Notes: a model not told the origin generated them from the letters alone. A stretch of 64,000 bases of DNA from Clostridium paridis (GCF_016765615.1 NZ_JAESWA010000022.1:583542-647541); one strand, 5' to 3'. Shown: positions 16,160 through 23,218, counted from the stretch's first letter. Numbers and translations: made by a program.

Positions 16160-17248
16160 CTAGCTTCGCCCTTCTATGTCTCTAGGGAGAGAATCTTCCA
16201 TGTCCTCAAACTGACTTTTTTGTTTTAAGTAATTTACAATCTTCTCATAATGCTGTGGTTTTAAATTAGCAGAGTTCATAATTCTTTCTATCAGCTCCCC
16301 ATTAATCCCTAATGAATTTTCTATTATTTCAACTGTCTTTAAAGAATTACTAGTCTGCTTTATCAACCATCTATAAGTATCTTCAAATGTCTTAGGTTCT
16401 GGTCTTATATACAAACTAAGATTTCCAGCATCTTCTATAAACCTTTCCCAATTTCTCCATGTCTTCCACCTGTATTTATACTTATCAGTGTCGCTCTTAT
16501 TAGTAAACCTCACATAGTTATTCAAAATAGATTTAACTACATACAATATATTGCTATCTCTTGATAATACTTTCGCACACTCGGTAGCATTCTCATTTCT
16601 CATTTGTATTTCATATCTATTCCAGTCTCCTATTTCCTCAACTTCAACACCTTGTTTAAACGCTTGTTCATAGTTTTTTTCATAAAATCTAAATCTAACA
16701 TTGGAAGTGGGTGACCCCATATACAATGTTGTTCCAGCATTAGAACCATCTGAATTCTTTAATTTCTCAAAGTTATAAGAGTACTTAAATTTTGAGACTA
16801 TCTCACCAGCTTTTATCTTCTTAACTAATTGTGGAATTTTGAAATAGGTTTTAACATCATCAATAGACACATCTAATCTACTAAAGTTACACTTTGTTTC
16901 TAAATTAAAGCAATCCATAAAGAAATCCTTCCAAGTTCTTTGTTGAGCTTTTAAATAGAAATCTAATTGTCTACACCCTTTTCCTGACATTTGAAGATGA
17001 ACTCCCATACCACTTACATCACTGTCTCCATTATAAAGAACCAAAATATCATTAAATTGATATGAATATTTATATCCATAAAACCCAAAGTCATTTTTAG
17101 TAAAAAATCCAGCTTCAAGCTTTAAAACATCTTTTATTATCTTTTCAATTTTGAATTTTTTGAAAGTCACTTGAACCCAGTCTACAACGGGATTTAAATA
17201 ACTTTCAAATGATGATAGTACCCCCGTGTTACTTGCCGGGGGCTTCAA
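16160..17248 (-). CDS. MobT/NicK-type relaxase (Rep_trans family replication initiation factor)
   Basis: About 362 residues. It nicks oriT, stays bound to the 5' end and starts both transfer and rolling-circle replication of the ICE. The Rep_trans domain includes WVQVTF near the start, HLQMSGKGCRQ, the SRLDVSIDDV block and the FYEKNYEQ segment with candidate catalytic Tyr. The C-terminal 100 residues are helical. The frame opens only at a poorly preceded TTG (17248). A strong AAAGGAGG and ATG at 17260-17262 overlap the TcpA stop, but are one base out of frame across an A7 tract. The first ten codons contain the oriT repeat, as in ICEBs1 nicK. Confidence 0.88.
   Translation of the reverse strand: MKPPASNTGVLSSFESYLNPVVDWVQVTFKKFKIEKIIKDVLKLEAGFFTKNDFGFYGYKYSYQFNDILVLYNGDSDVSGMGVHLQMSGKGCRQLDFYLKAQQRTWKDFFMDCFNLETKCNFSRLDVSIDDVKTYFKIPQLVKKIKAGEIVSKFKYSYNFEKLKNSDGSNAGTTLYMGSPTSNVRFRFYEKNYEQAFKQGVEVEEIGDWNRYEIQMRNENATECAKVLSRDSNILYVVKSILNNYVRFTNKSDTDKYKYRWKTWRNWERFIEDAGNLSLYIRPEPKTFEDTYRWLIKQTSNSLKTVEIIENSLGINGELIERIMNSANLKPQHYEKIVNYLKQKSQFEDMEDSLPRDIEGRS
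17221..17242 (-). other. oriT of ICEBs1/Tn916 type inside the 5' end of the relaxase gene
   Basis: The inverted repeat CCCCCG (17221-17226) / CGGGGG (17237-17242) encloses a 10-nt loop. On the minus strand it reads C-run, GGCAAGTAACA, G-run. This matches the layout I recall for the ICEBs1 oriT (C6, ACGCTAACA, G6), including the TAACA at which nicking is expected. It lies in codons 2-10 of the relaxase gene, the same place as in ICEBs1 nicK. Confidence 0.75.
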
Positions 17249-17261
17249 TTTTTTTCAGCCA

Positions 17262-18692
17262 TTACACTTCCTCCTTTATGTCACTCTCCTCTAAGGCTAA
17301 CGCCAAGGAATCATTATCTCTACGTTCCACTGAAAAACTCCGTTTTCTACGAGATAACAATTCCTTTATATCTTCGATGAAGTCATAATCCTCTGGTATT
17401 AATGGAGAATAGAATTCAACTGGAACTTTCGACTCTCCCATTAAGTAAACATACCCTTGTCCTTTTTCAGTTCTTGGTAAAAATTCTTTTTCAACATCAC
17501 CAAAAGTCATTTTATATCCTTCACTTGATAAATTACCAAGCGACACCCTTAGTCCTAAATTGTCTCTTACTGCTCCTGATAAAAACTCGGCATCTGCTCT
17601 TTGAGATGTTGGAATCAAAAATATTCCAGCTTGTCTACCTTTTAATATAATTTGAAACAATCTATCCCTTAATTCTTCTTTTTTCTTCTTTTCTAGTGCA
17701 CTAGCAAATGCAATAAATTCATCAAAAACTATAAAATAAGGATTTAAATTATGCTCTAAAAAATTTGATCCAATCTTTTGATTTTCTTTAATCCTCATTA
17801 GAGAATATCTTCTATCCATTTCTTCAACTGCAAGTCTTAAAGCTTTAAGAATTTTGTCCTCCTCAAAGAATACATCTCCAGGTAATACCGAATCTAAAAA
17901 AGACAAATCGCTCATTTTAGGGTCAATTATTTTAACAATGCACTCCAAGGGGTCACCCACTTCATTCTCTAAATTAAACAGAGACCTAACTAGGTAAAAT
18001 AAAAAATAAGTTTTTCCACCTCCTGTCCCCCCTGTAACAATAGCATGAGGGACATTAATAATATCCCAATTTAATCCCTCCATAAGTGGTATTACAGCCT
18101 TAAATTTCCTCTCGTCCTTAATATCTAAGGATAATCTTCTACTCTTTGAAATTAACTGTAATATATATATAACCTCTGAATTTTTAACAACTTTATCTAT
18201 CAATTCAGCATTATACATTTGTTCTAATACTGAACCTAAATCTAAATACTTTGAATGAAATTTACTACCATCTAATTCAATGGTTATTGTGATTTTTTCA
18301 TCTTTAAATGAATAATAGAATCTTGGAAAATAAATATATCTTTTTTTACTCTTACCACTTCCGCTCTTAATATTTTCTAATAAGAAAAAGTTATTATTTA
18401 AAATCACCTTACATAACTTTCTTTTATTATTTAAATTAAAAAAGAACTTCTTAAATACAAATTTAAAAAGTCCCATTATTACAATTGTTATTATTAGTAC
18501 AACTAAAAAAGAAAGGCCTGTGCCCATTAAATCAGTTTCAATGCCTTTCTGAAGGTTGTTAAGATTTTTAAATCTAAGCATTAGGAATAAAGAAAGAAAG
18601 GCGGTATATAGAGCCATACCACCAAATAAGAATGTCTTTAATACTACACTCTTATGATATTGCCTTATTCTAACGCCTTTACTTTTTTTCAT
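17262..18692 (-). CDS. FtsK/SpoIIIE-type conjugative coupling protein (TcpA / Tn916 Orf21)
   Basis: 476 residues. Two N-terminal membrane helices (about 22-42 and 52-76), then a cytoplasmic FtsK-type motor with Walker A GGTGGGKT near residue 222 and Walker B YFIVFDEF near residue 312. It ends with an acidic tail. It receives the relaxase-DNA complex and pumps it to the channel. The ATG overlaps the DUF961 stop (TAATG), and its own stop overlaps the next ATG in the same TAATG fashion, so these genes are translated as a coupled set. Confidence 0.92.
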   Translation of the reverse strand: MKKSKGVRIRQYHKSVVLKTFLFGGMALYTAFLSLFLMLRFKNLNNLQKGIETDLMGTGLSFLVVLIITIVIMGLFKFVFKKFFFNLNNKRKLCKVILNNNFFLLENIKSGSGKSKKRYIYFPRFYYSFKDEKITITIELDGSKFHSKYLDLGSVLEQMYNAELIDKVVKNSEVIYILQLISKSRRLSLDIKDERKFKAVIPLMEGLNWDIINVPHAIVTGGTGGGKTYFLFYLVRSLFNLENEVGDPLECIVKIIDPKMSDLSFLDSVLPGDVFFEEDKILKALRLAVEEMDRRYSLMRIKENQKIGSNFLEHNLNPYFIVFDEFIAFASALEKKKKEELRDRLFQIILKGRQAGIFLIPTSQRADAEFLSGAVRDNLGLRVSLGNLSSEGYKMTFGDVEKEFLPRTEKGQGYVYLMGESKVPVEFYSPLIPEDYDFIEDIKELLSRRKRSFSVERRDNDSLALALEESDIKEEV

Positions 18693-19048
18693 TACTTAGC
18701 CCCTGGAGCTTGATTACCTTGATTAGAAGAATTCTTATCAACAGAAACAATGTCAACCGCATTTATTGCTGTTATCACATTTGCAAAATTCCCACTGACT
18801 TGTGCTCTATGGGTAATTTCTACATCTTTTACTGAAACTTTTGACATAAAGCCAAATTCTTTTGGTGTCCCCTCAATATAAACAGAAACTTCACCACCTT
18901 GTATACTTGATGCAAGCTTGTAAATTGCTCCTGTAGGAGTTTCTCCCTTTTTTCCATCTACATAAAGGAATCTGTCTTCCTTTCCTAAATACATTAAATC
19001 TCCGAATGTTTTGTTGATGTCTGGAATAATTTTCATAACCTTTGCCAT
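18692..19048 (-). CDS. DUF961/YdcP-like conjugal transfer protein (Tn916 Orf22/Orf23 type)
   Basis: 118 residues. The INKTFGDLMYLGK opening, the YKLAS segment and the central VSVYIEG strand are typical of the small DUF961 proteins that precede the coupling protein in Tn916 and ICEBs1. In ICEBs1 such proteins (HelP-like) help the helicase during element replication. The exact role here is not proven. The start is ATG with a CGGAGG ribosome binding site. It overlaps TcpA by 1 bp. Confidence 0.8.
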   Translation of the reverse strand: MAKVMKIIPDINKTFGDLMYLGKEDRFLYVDGKKGETPTGAIYKLASSIQGGEVSVYIEGTPKEFGFMSKVSVKDVEITHRAQVSGNFANVITAINAVDIVSVDKNSSNQGNQAPGAK

Positions 19049-19074
19049 AATAAATACCTCCGTAATTTCATTTT

Positions 19075-19275
19075 TTAATTAATTATTATTTTTTCTTTTT
19101 TTATAAACTTGTGTATACAAGTGAATAAATCATTAAACATACCTGATGTTCTCTTATTATTTTCAATTAAATAATACTTACCATTTGTATTCCTTACTTT
19201 ACCTTCTTTGTCTTTAACCTTAAAAACATACTCATTTACATTAATCTCTTTAATCTTTACATCGATTATTTTCAT
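19075..19275 (-). CDS. Small hypothetical ICE protein
   Basis: 66 residues from the ATG at 19275 (AAAGGA six bases upstream); a longer reading from 19293 has no ribosome binding site. The sequence has alternating beta-like segments (KIIDVKIKEINVNEYVFKV), a GKYYLIENNKRTSG turn and a short C-terminal helix. I do not recognise the family. It is the first gene after a 350-bp non-coding region and lies 26 bp before the DUF961 gene. Confidence 0.6.
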   Translation of the reverse strand: MKIIDVKIKEINVNEYVFKVKDKEGKVRNTNGKYYLIENNKRTSGMFNDLFTCIHKFIKKEKIIIN

Positions 19276-19628
19276 TCTTTTTTCCTTTAACATGATTAAA
19301 ACATCTATATACTTATGATTTATTGGCTAAACGCCATAACATATATACTGCCGATACAACCCCCGCAACATATGCCTAAAATAATCAAATATCAATACTG
19401 CTCTGAATAACAGAAATCGAACCCACTATTCAAATTACAGAAATCATCAGATAATTCCTAGTTCAAGCTATAGTTTTAATTTTCTTAAAACTATACTTTA
19501 TTGTATCCACTGCGTGATGATAACGGATATACACGCTTCCCAAGTATTCAAATTTATCAAAAGTATTTGTTATTAAATACTTTATTGAGTTTACAACGTT
19601 AAATATGTAAACTCTAAAAATATTTAAT
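19276..19628. other. Non-coding, hairpin-rich region of the ICE, candidate leader or replication-associated region
   Basis: About 350 bp with no credible gene on either strand. It holds several inverted repeats: TATAGTTTTAA/TTAAAACTATA (19469-19495, 5-nt loop), GCGTG/CACGC around 19512-19536, AAAGTATTT/AAATACTTT (about 19559-19582) and GAGTTTAC/GTAAACTC (about 19588-19617). The cluster fits a structured leader RNA or an accessory origin. Nothing decides between them. Confidence 0.5.
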
Positions 19629-19766
19629 TCATATTCTTAAAACGCCTTTATGCCCTTTTTTAAAAAATGCAAATTCATTGTAATTTAATTTGTGCATCTT
19701 CATTATTTGCCTATCAGACCACCCTAAAGCCTTTAATCCGATATATCTTCTATATGTTAATTTCAT
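19629..19766 (-). CDS. 45-residue basic protein with a helix-turn-helix-like segment
   Basis: A short frame with a very strong ribosome binding site (GAGGAGGGGA) before ATG 19766. It encodes MKLTYRRYIGLKALGWSDRQ followed by a helix and the basic end FFKKGHKGVLRI. The LKALGWSDRQIMKMHKL part looks like a helix-turn-helix. I do not recognise a family. It belongs to the row of tiny ICE genes. Confidence 0.6.
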   Translation of the reverse strand: MKLTYRRYIGLKALGWSDRQIMKMHKLNYNEFAFFKKGHKGVLRI

Positions 19767-19778
19767 AGACTCCCCTCC

Positions 19779-20009
19779 TCATACATATTCATTAAGCCCC
19801 GAAAGCCTTAGAACCTCCTCTAGTTTCTCCTTTGCCCTCTCATTACCTGAAGCTATTTCCATTTCAAATAATGTTGTAACTTTCTTAAATTCGTCATATC
19901 CTCCATTTATCAAAAGTTTTACTAAATATTGTTGCTTATACATATCCCCATAGCTGACATCATTAACTATTGTCTCTAAGGATTGAAACCTCAAATTTAA
20001 CCCATTCAT
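19779..20009 (-). CDS. Small hypothetical helical protein of the ICE
   Basis: 76 residues, acidic, with no membrane segment, predicted as three or four helices (residues about 22-40 and 45-70). I do not recognise it. AAGGTGATGG precedes the ATG. It lies 12 bp after the 45-residue protein's start region and 11 bp before the next gene, so it belongs to the early small-gene transcript. Confidence 0.55.
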   Translation of the reverse strand: MNGLNLRFQSLETIVNDVSYGDMYKQQYLVKLLINGGYDEFKKVTTLFEMEIASGNERAKEKLEEVLRLSGLNEYV

Positions 20010-20020
20010 TCCATCACCTT

Positions 20021-20251
20021 CTATTCCATAGCTTCTGAAAGATAATTAATAACTTCTCCTAAATCTTCAAAAGCCCCATCTAGATTATCGCAAGCAGTAT
20101 CTGCTTTCTCATATTTTTCAGAACACATTAAGTTTTCTGGCATGTTGTCCCTGTATTCAGCTTCTTCAGTTCCGATTTCTTCGATTTCTGATTTTAATTC
20201 CTCCAACTTGATCATAACTTCTTCAATTCTTTTTCTTCTTGCATTATTCAT
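20021..20251 (-). CDS. Small acidic coiled-coil protein common in clostridial phages and ICEs
   Basis: 76 residues from ATG 20251. A GTG at 20269 would begin inside the previous gene. A basic start (MNNARRKRIEEV) is followed by a long acidic helix with Glu-rich heptads, the NMPENL turn and a second helix ending GEVINYLSEAME. I have seen the same layout in small uncharacterised mobile-element proteins, and know of no function. The gene starts 4 bp after the Spo0E-like gene. Confidence 0.65.
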   Translation of the reverse strand: MNNARRKRIEEVMIKLEELKSEIEEIGTEEAEYRDNMPENLMCSEKYEKADTACDNLDGAFEDLGEVINYLSEAME

Positions 20252-20255
20252 ATCC

Positions 20256-20378
20256 TTACTTCCCTTCACTATTTAATAGCTTGTCTAGTTTTTGACTAAT
20301 TTTAATTGTTCGCTTATCATTTACTCCATACTTATCTATATATTCATATAATTTTGCTCTTGAAATTTCTATTTTCAT
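20256..20378 (-). CDS. Spo0E-like aspartyl-phosphate phosphatase microprotein carried by the ICE
   Basis: 40 residues. The first helix (RAKLYEYIDKYG), a connecting turn and the second helix with SQKLDKLL match the two-helix Spo0E family, whose SQxLD motif is the active signature. Spo0E proteins remove phosphate from Spo0A~P and delay sporulation. Here it could restrain sporulation or biofilm programmes of the host cell while the ICE is active. The ATG follows TAGGAGA. It sits between the 33-residue frame and the coiled-coil protein. Sequence match is good; the role in the ICE is inferred. Confidence 0.7.
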   Translation of the reverse strand: MKIEISRAKLYEYIDKYGVNDKRTIKISQKLDKLLNSEGK

Positions 20379-20389
20379 AAAACTATCTC

Positions 20390-20491
20390 CTAATAATAAA
20401 ACCATTTAAAATTAAGTAATCCTCGGAATGTCGGAATAATATTTCTATTTTTACAAAGTGTTATAAATTGAAACATTATTTTGATATTCAT
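20390..20491 (-). CDS. Possible 33-residue peptide
   Basis: A short frame starting at ATG 20491 with GTGGGGTGA six bases upstream, ending at the TAG that overlaps the next ribosome binding site. It is hydrophobic and basic and matches nothing I know. It fills the gap between the Xis-like and Spo0E-like genes exactly, which is the main support. Confidence 0.35.
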   Translation of the reverse strand: MNIKIMFQFITLCKNRNIIPTFRGLLNFKWFYY

Positions 20492-20495
20492 TTAA

Positions 20496-20684
20496 TCACC
20501 CCACTACTTCTGATATACCTACATAATCATAAAATAGCTTAGGTGAAATATAATATGTCCACATTGAGCTTAATTTAACAGCAGTTCCAAAAGGTAATAA
20601 TCCTTTTTGAAGCCCTACTCTTATAAACTGTTGCGATTTACCCATAACTTCAGATGCCTTTTTTATTGATATATTTTTTTCCAC
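20496..20684 (-). CDS. Excisionase-like helix-turn-helix protein
   Basis: 62 residues. The segment IKKASEVMGKSQQFIRVGLQ is a winged-helix HTH of the type found in phage and ICE excisionases and small MerR-like proteins. The LLPFGTAVK and TYYISPKLFYDYV parts are recurrent in clostridial phage proteins of this class. It is the second gene of the divergent transcript, where ICEBs1 carries xis. It probably directs excision with the integrase or acts as a local regulator. The start is GTG 20684. Confidence 0.7.
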   Translation of the reverse strand: MEKNISIKKASEVMGKSQQFIRVGLQKGLLPFGTAVKLSSMWTYYISPKLFYDYVGISEVVG

Positions 20685-20735
20685 CCTCTCACTCCTTTTA
20701 ATACTTCAATTTTCATATTGTAACGCTTCTGTATC

Positions 20736-20939
20736 TTATAAAGATACTTCCTCATTAAAAAAAATTTCTGTTTTTATACCTAAATATTTAGCTATTATTT
20801 CAGCTTCACTTATTGTCATAGGAGTAATTCCCTTTTCCTTTTTATAATATGCTGATGGACTTTTAAAGCCTAATATTTTAGACAATGTATGTCCACTAAC
20901 TCTCTTCTCTATTCTAATCTCTTTCAACTTTTCTAACAT
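20736..20939 (-). CDS. Cro/CI-type HTH regulator, first gene of the transfer operon
   Basis: 67 residues with one Xre-type HTH (EKLKEIRIEKRVSGHTLSKI and following helix) covering most of the protein. The ATG 20939 is chosen because AGGAGG lies six bases upstream; the longer frame has none. It stands opposite the ImmR-type repressor across the operator region, so it may play the Cro role that antagonises the repressor. Confidence 0.78.
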   Translation of the reverse strand: MLEKLKEIRIEKRVSGHTLSKILGFKSPSAYYKKEKGITPMTISEAEIIAKYLGIKTEIFFNEEVSL

Positions 20940-20961
20940 TAATATCCTCCTAAGCAACCCA

Positions 20962-21015
20962 AGTATCTTGTTGGGATACTTTAATTATATCACCCCCTTG
21001 TATCTTGTCAAGATA
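20962..21015 (-). promoter_or_regulatory. Repressed main promoter of the ICE transfer region with two operators
   Basis: On the minus strand TTGACA (21006-21011) and TATAAT (20984-20989) are 16 bp apart, nearly perfect sigma-A elements. One palindrome, TATCTTG-T-CAAGATA (21001-21015), covers the -35. A second, GTATC-7-GATAC (20963-20979), lies just beyond the -10. Related half-sites (AAGATA near 21050, GATAC at 21076-21080) extend toward the repressor gene, whose own -10 TATAAT is at 21084-21089 on the plus strand. Confidence 0.8.
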
Positions 21016-21116
21016 TTTTTTTAACTTTTTTTCAAATTTGTTTCCAATTAAGATATTTGCTTTATTTCCTATTACGATACTTTTATAATATTAATATAAA
21101 TATAGGAGTTGTTGAT

Positions 21117-21443
21117 ATGAATAGATTGAAAGAATTGAGATTAAGAAACAATTTAACCCAAGAAGAATTAGGGAAACTATTAAATGTTCAAAAAGCCGCA
21201 ATATCAAAATATGAAAATGGTGTAGTAGATTTAACTGAAGAAACAATAAAAAAGCTTACTGAAATATTTAATGTAACTAGTGATTATATTATTGGCATAT
21301 CTAACGATGAAGAAAAGCCTAGAAAATATAATAATGAAATAGATACCCTAGCTGCTCATTTTGAAGGTAAAAATTTAACACCTAAAAAAAGAAAGTTAAT
21401 AGAAAAATATATAGATGCACTTTTTGAAGATGATGAAGAGTAA
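21117..21443 (+). CDS. ImmR-like Xre-family repressor
   Basis: 108 residues from ATG 21117 (ATAGGAG upstream); the longer open frame before it is promoter DNA. N-terminal HTH (RNNLTQEELGKLLNVQKAAI, residues about 10-29, followed by SKYENG). The acidic C-terminal region is about 40 residues. It is divergent from the transfer operon and directly upstream of an ImmA-type peptidase, as in ICEBs1. There ImmR keeps the element silent until ImmA cleaves it. It probably binds the GTATCTTG-type operators described here. Confidence 0.85.
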   Translation: MNRLKELRLRNNLTQEELGKLLNVQKAAISKYENGVVDLTEETIKKLTEIFNVTSDYIIGISNDEEKPRKYNNEIDTLAAHFEGKNLTPKKRKLIEKYIDALFEDDEE

Positions 21444-21472
21444 CACACGTATAAAGGGGATGAGATATTAGT

Positions 21473-21946
21473 TTGACTTATGAAGAACTACTTGTAAATT
21501 ATGAAGGAATAGTTAAAGTTAAAGAAGATAATTTTTCTAAAGTTCATTATTTAAATGGATTAAGTGGACTTTATAAAAATGGGAAAATAGCCATTAATTC
21601 AAATCTTAAATCAGATATTCATAAAAAATGTGTCCTAGCTGAAGAACTTGGACATCATTTCACAACATCTGGAAATATATTAAATCAAGACAATGTTACA
21701 AATATTAAAAAAGAAAAAATTGCACGTAATTGGGGTTATGAAAAGTTAGTAAGCATTAAAAATATTCTAGATGCATTTAATAATGGAGCTAGAAATAAAT
21801 TTGAAATGGCTGAATACTTAGAAGTGACCGAAGCTTTTCTCGAAGATGCTCTTAGCCATTATAAAGAGAAATATGGTATCATGCTTAAGCTTGATAACTA
21901 CACAGTTTATTTTGAACCCCATTTTGGAGTTTTAAAAATGTTTTAA
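21473..21946 (+). CDS. ImmA/IrrE-family metallopeptidase (anti-repressor protease)
   Basis: 157 residues. The zinc-site helix reads LAEELGHHFTTSG: Ala takes the place of the first His of the usual HExxH, as in a common phage/ICE subgroup. The role of ImmA is to cleave the repressor after DNA damage or quorum signals. A C-terminal helical part contains YLEVTEAFLEDAL. The start is TTG 21473, with AAGGGGA twelve bases upstream. It is 29 bp after the repressor gene and precedes int. Confidence 0.82.
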   Translation: MTYEELLVNYEGIVKVKEDNFSKVHYLNGLSGLYKNGKIAINSNLKSDIHKKCVLAEELGHHFTTSGNILNQDNVTNIKKEKIARNWGYEKLVSIKNILDAFNNGARNKFEMAEYLEVTEAFLEDALSHYKEKYGIMLKLDNYTVYFEPHFGVLKMF

Positions 21947-22029
21947 ATTATGTTAAGGAGGTGGTGCATAAAAGCACTATATATTTTTACTTTTTAATAG
22001 AACATATATTCGCACAAGGAGGATATTAT

Positions 22030-23061
22030 ATGAAAAATCCAAACGGATTTGGTTCAGTTCATAAATTGAATGGAACTAGAAGAAACCCTTGGAGAGCTAG
22101 AAGAACTGCTGGCTGGGATGAAACAGGAAAACAATTATATCAAACTGTAGGCTATTATAAAAGCAGACAACTTGCTCTACAAGCACTAGCAGAATATAAC
22201 GCTAATCCATATGACCTACAAACTGATTCCATAACCTTTTCCGAAGTTTATGAAAGATGGAGCAACGAACATTTTGAAAATATTGTACCTTCCGCAGTAA
22301 GGACATGGAAATCTGCCTATAACTATTGTAAGCCTTTATATAATATGAGATTTAAGGACATAAGAGTCATACATCTTGAGGAAACAATTAAAAATGCTAA
22401 TGTTGGAGAAAGTACAAAAGCAAGAATAAAATCAATGTTTAACTTAATGTATAAATACGCTCTTAAGCATGAAATATGCGATAAAGATTACGCCGCTCTT
22501 TGTAATTCCGTTAAAAAAACTAAAACTAAAATCAAAAGAACCCCATTTACCCATGATGAAATGCAAATTTTATGGGACAATATTGATATTCCTTTTGTCA
22601 ATATGATTTTAATAGGAATTTATTCAGGATGGAGACCTCAAGAGCTTTCAATTCTCAAAAACATTGATATAAATCTAATAAACGAAACAATGTTCGGTGG
22701 ATTAAAAACAGATGCTGGTAAAAATAGAATTGTACCTATTCATTCTAAAATATTTCCACTAGTCAAAGGTTGTTATGATGAAACTAATGAATATTTATTT
22801 AATGACTTAAATGGACAGCAAGGAACGCACATGACTTATGATAAATATAGATCACGTTTCAATAATGTTATGGATAACTTAGGAATGAATCATATGCCAC
22901 ATGATACTCGCCACACCTTTATTACTCTTGCAAAAGAATATGATATTAATGAGTATATTATAAAGTTGATAGTCGGTCATGCAATTAAGGATGTTACAGA
23001 AAAAGTTTATACTCATAGAACAATTGAGCAATTAAAGAAAGAAATTAATAAAATACCTTAA
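22030..23061 (+). CDS. Tyrosine recombinase integrase of the ICE
   Basis: 343 residues from ATG 22030 after CAAGGAGG; the longer frame from 21961 has no ribosome binding site at its start. The N-terminal arm-binding part (GSVHKL, RARRTAGW) is followed by the SAM-like core-binding domain (about 70-155) and the catalytic domain. Catalytic residues in order are Arg in YSGWRPQEL (about 202), HDTRH (about 290), His in VGHAIKD (about 316) and Tyr in KVYTHR (about 326). All are intact. It catalyses integration and, with the Xis-like protein, excision. The gene is last at the right end, next to the attachment site. Confidence 0.95.
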   Translation: MKNPNGFGSVHKLNGTRRNPWRARRTAGWDETGKQLYQTVGYYKSRQLALQALAEYNANPYDLQTDSITFSEVYERWSNEHFENIVPSAVRTWKSAYNYCKPLYNMRFKDIRVIHLEETIKNANVGESTKARIKSMFNLMYKYALKHEICDKDYAALCNSVKKTKTKIKRTPFTHDEMQILWDNIDIPFVNMILIGIYSGWRPQELSILKNIDINLINETMFGGLKTDAGKNRIVPIHSKIFPLVKGCYDETNEYLFNDLNGQQGTHMTYDKYRSRFNNVMDNLGMNHMPHDTRHTFITLAKEYDINEYIIKLIVGHAIKDVTEKVYTHRTIEQLKKEINKIP

Positions 23062-23077
23062 TTCTTTCGATTAGCTT

Positions 23078-23123
23078 TGTGTATTACCTCTGTGTATTAC
23101 CTGTGTACTACTTGTGTATTACC
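23078..23123 (+). repeat. Four tandem TGTGTATTACC repeats, probable integrase arm-type sites
   Basis: Near-identical 11-mers start at 23078, 23091, 23102 (one base changed, last base differs) and 23113, spaced 13, 11 and 11 bp. They lie 16 bp after the integrase stop, at the element's right end. Direct repeats next to int are the usual arm sites bound by the integrase N-terminus. Confidence 0.75.
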
Positions 23124-23172
23124 GAGAAAAATTCATACGATTCTATAAGACTTTATACAAATTATAAAATAG
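23124..23172. other. Probable attR region, junction of the ICE and the chromosome
   Basis: Between the arm-type repeats, which belong to the element, and the terminator of the host GGGtGRT gene lies about 50 bp that must contain the right junction. The core repeat cannot be defined because the left end of the element is outside the window. Confidence 0.5.
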
Positions 23173-23218
23173 AAAAAAAGCCTTGTAAAAAGCTTTATTA
23201 TAGCTAAATACAAGACTT
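23173..23218 (-). terminator. Terminator of the NifU-like/GGGtGRT operon
   Basis: On the minus strand a 10-bp stem (23209-23218 with 23178-23187, one G-U pair) is followed by seven T. It begins 16 bp after the GGGtGRT stop. The 21-nt loop holds a second small inverted repeat. Confidence 0.8.

Noticed and set aside
1-23061. Antibiotic resistance or other cargo genes in the ICE
   Set aside because: All genes in the visible part belong to regulation, transfer or the pilus cassette; cargo may lie beyond the left edge.
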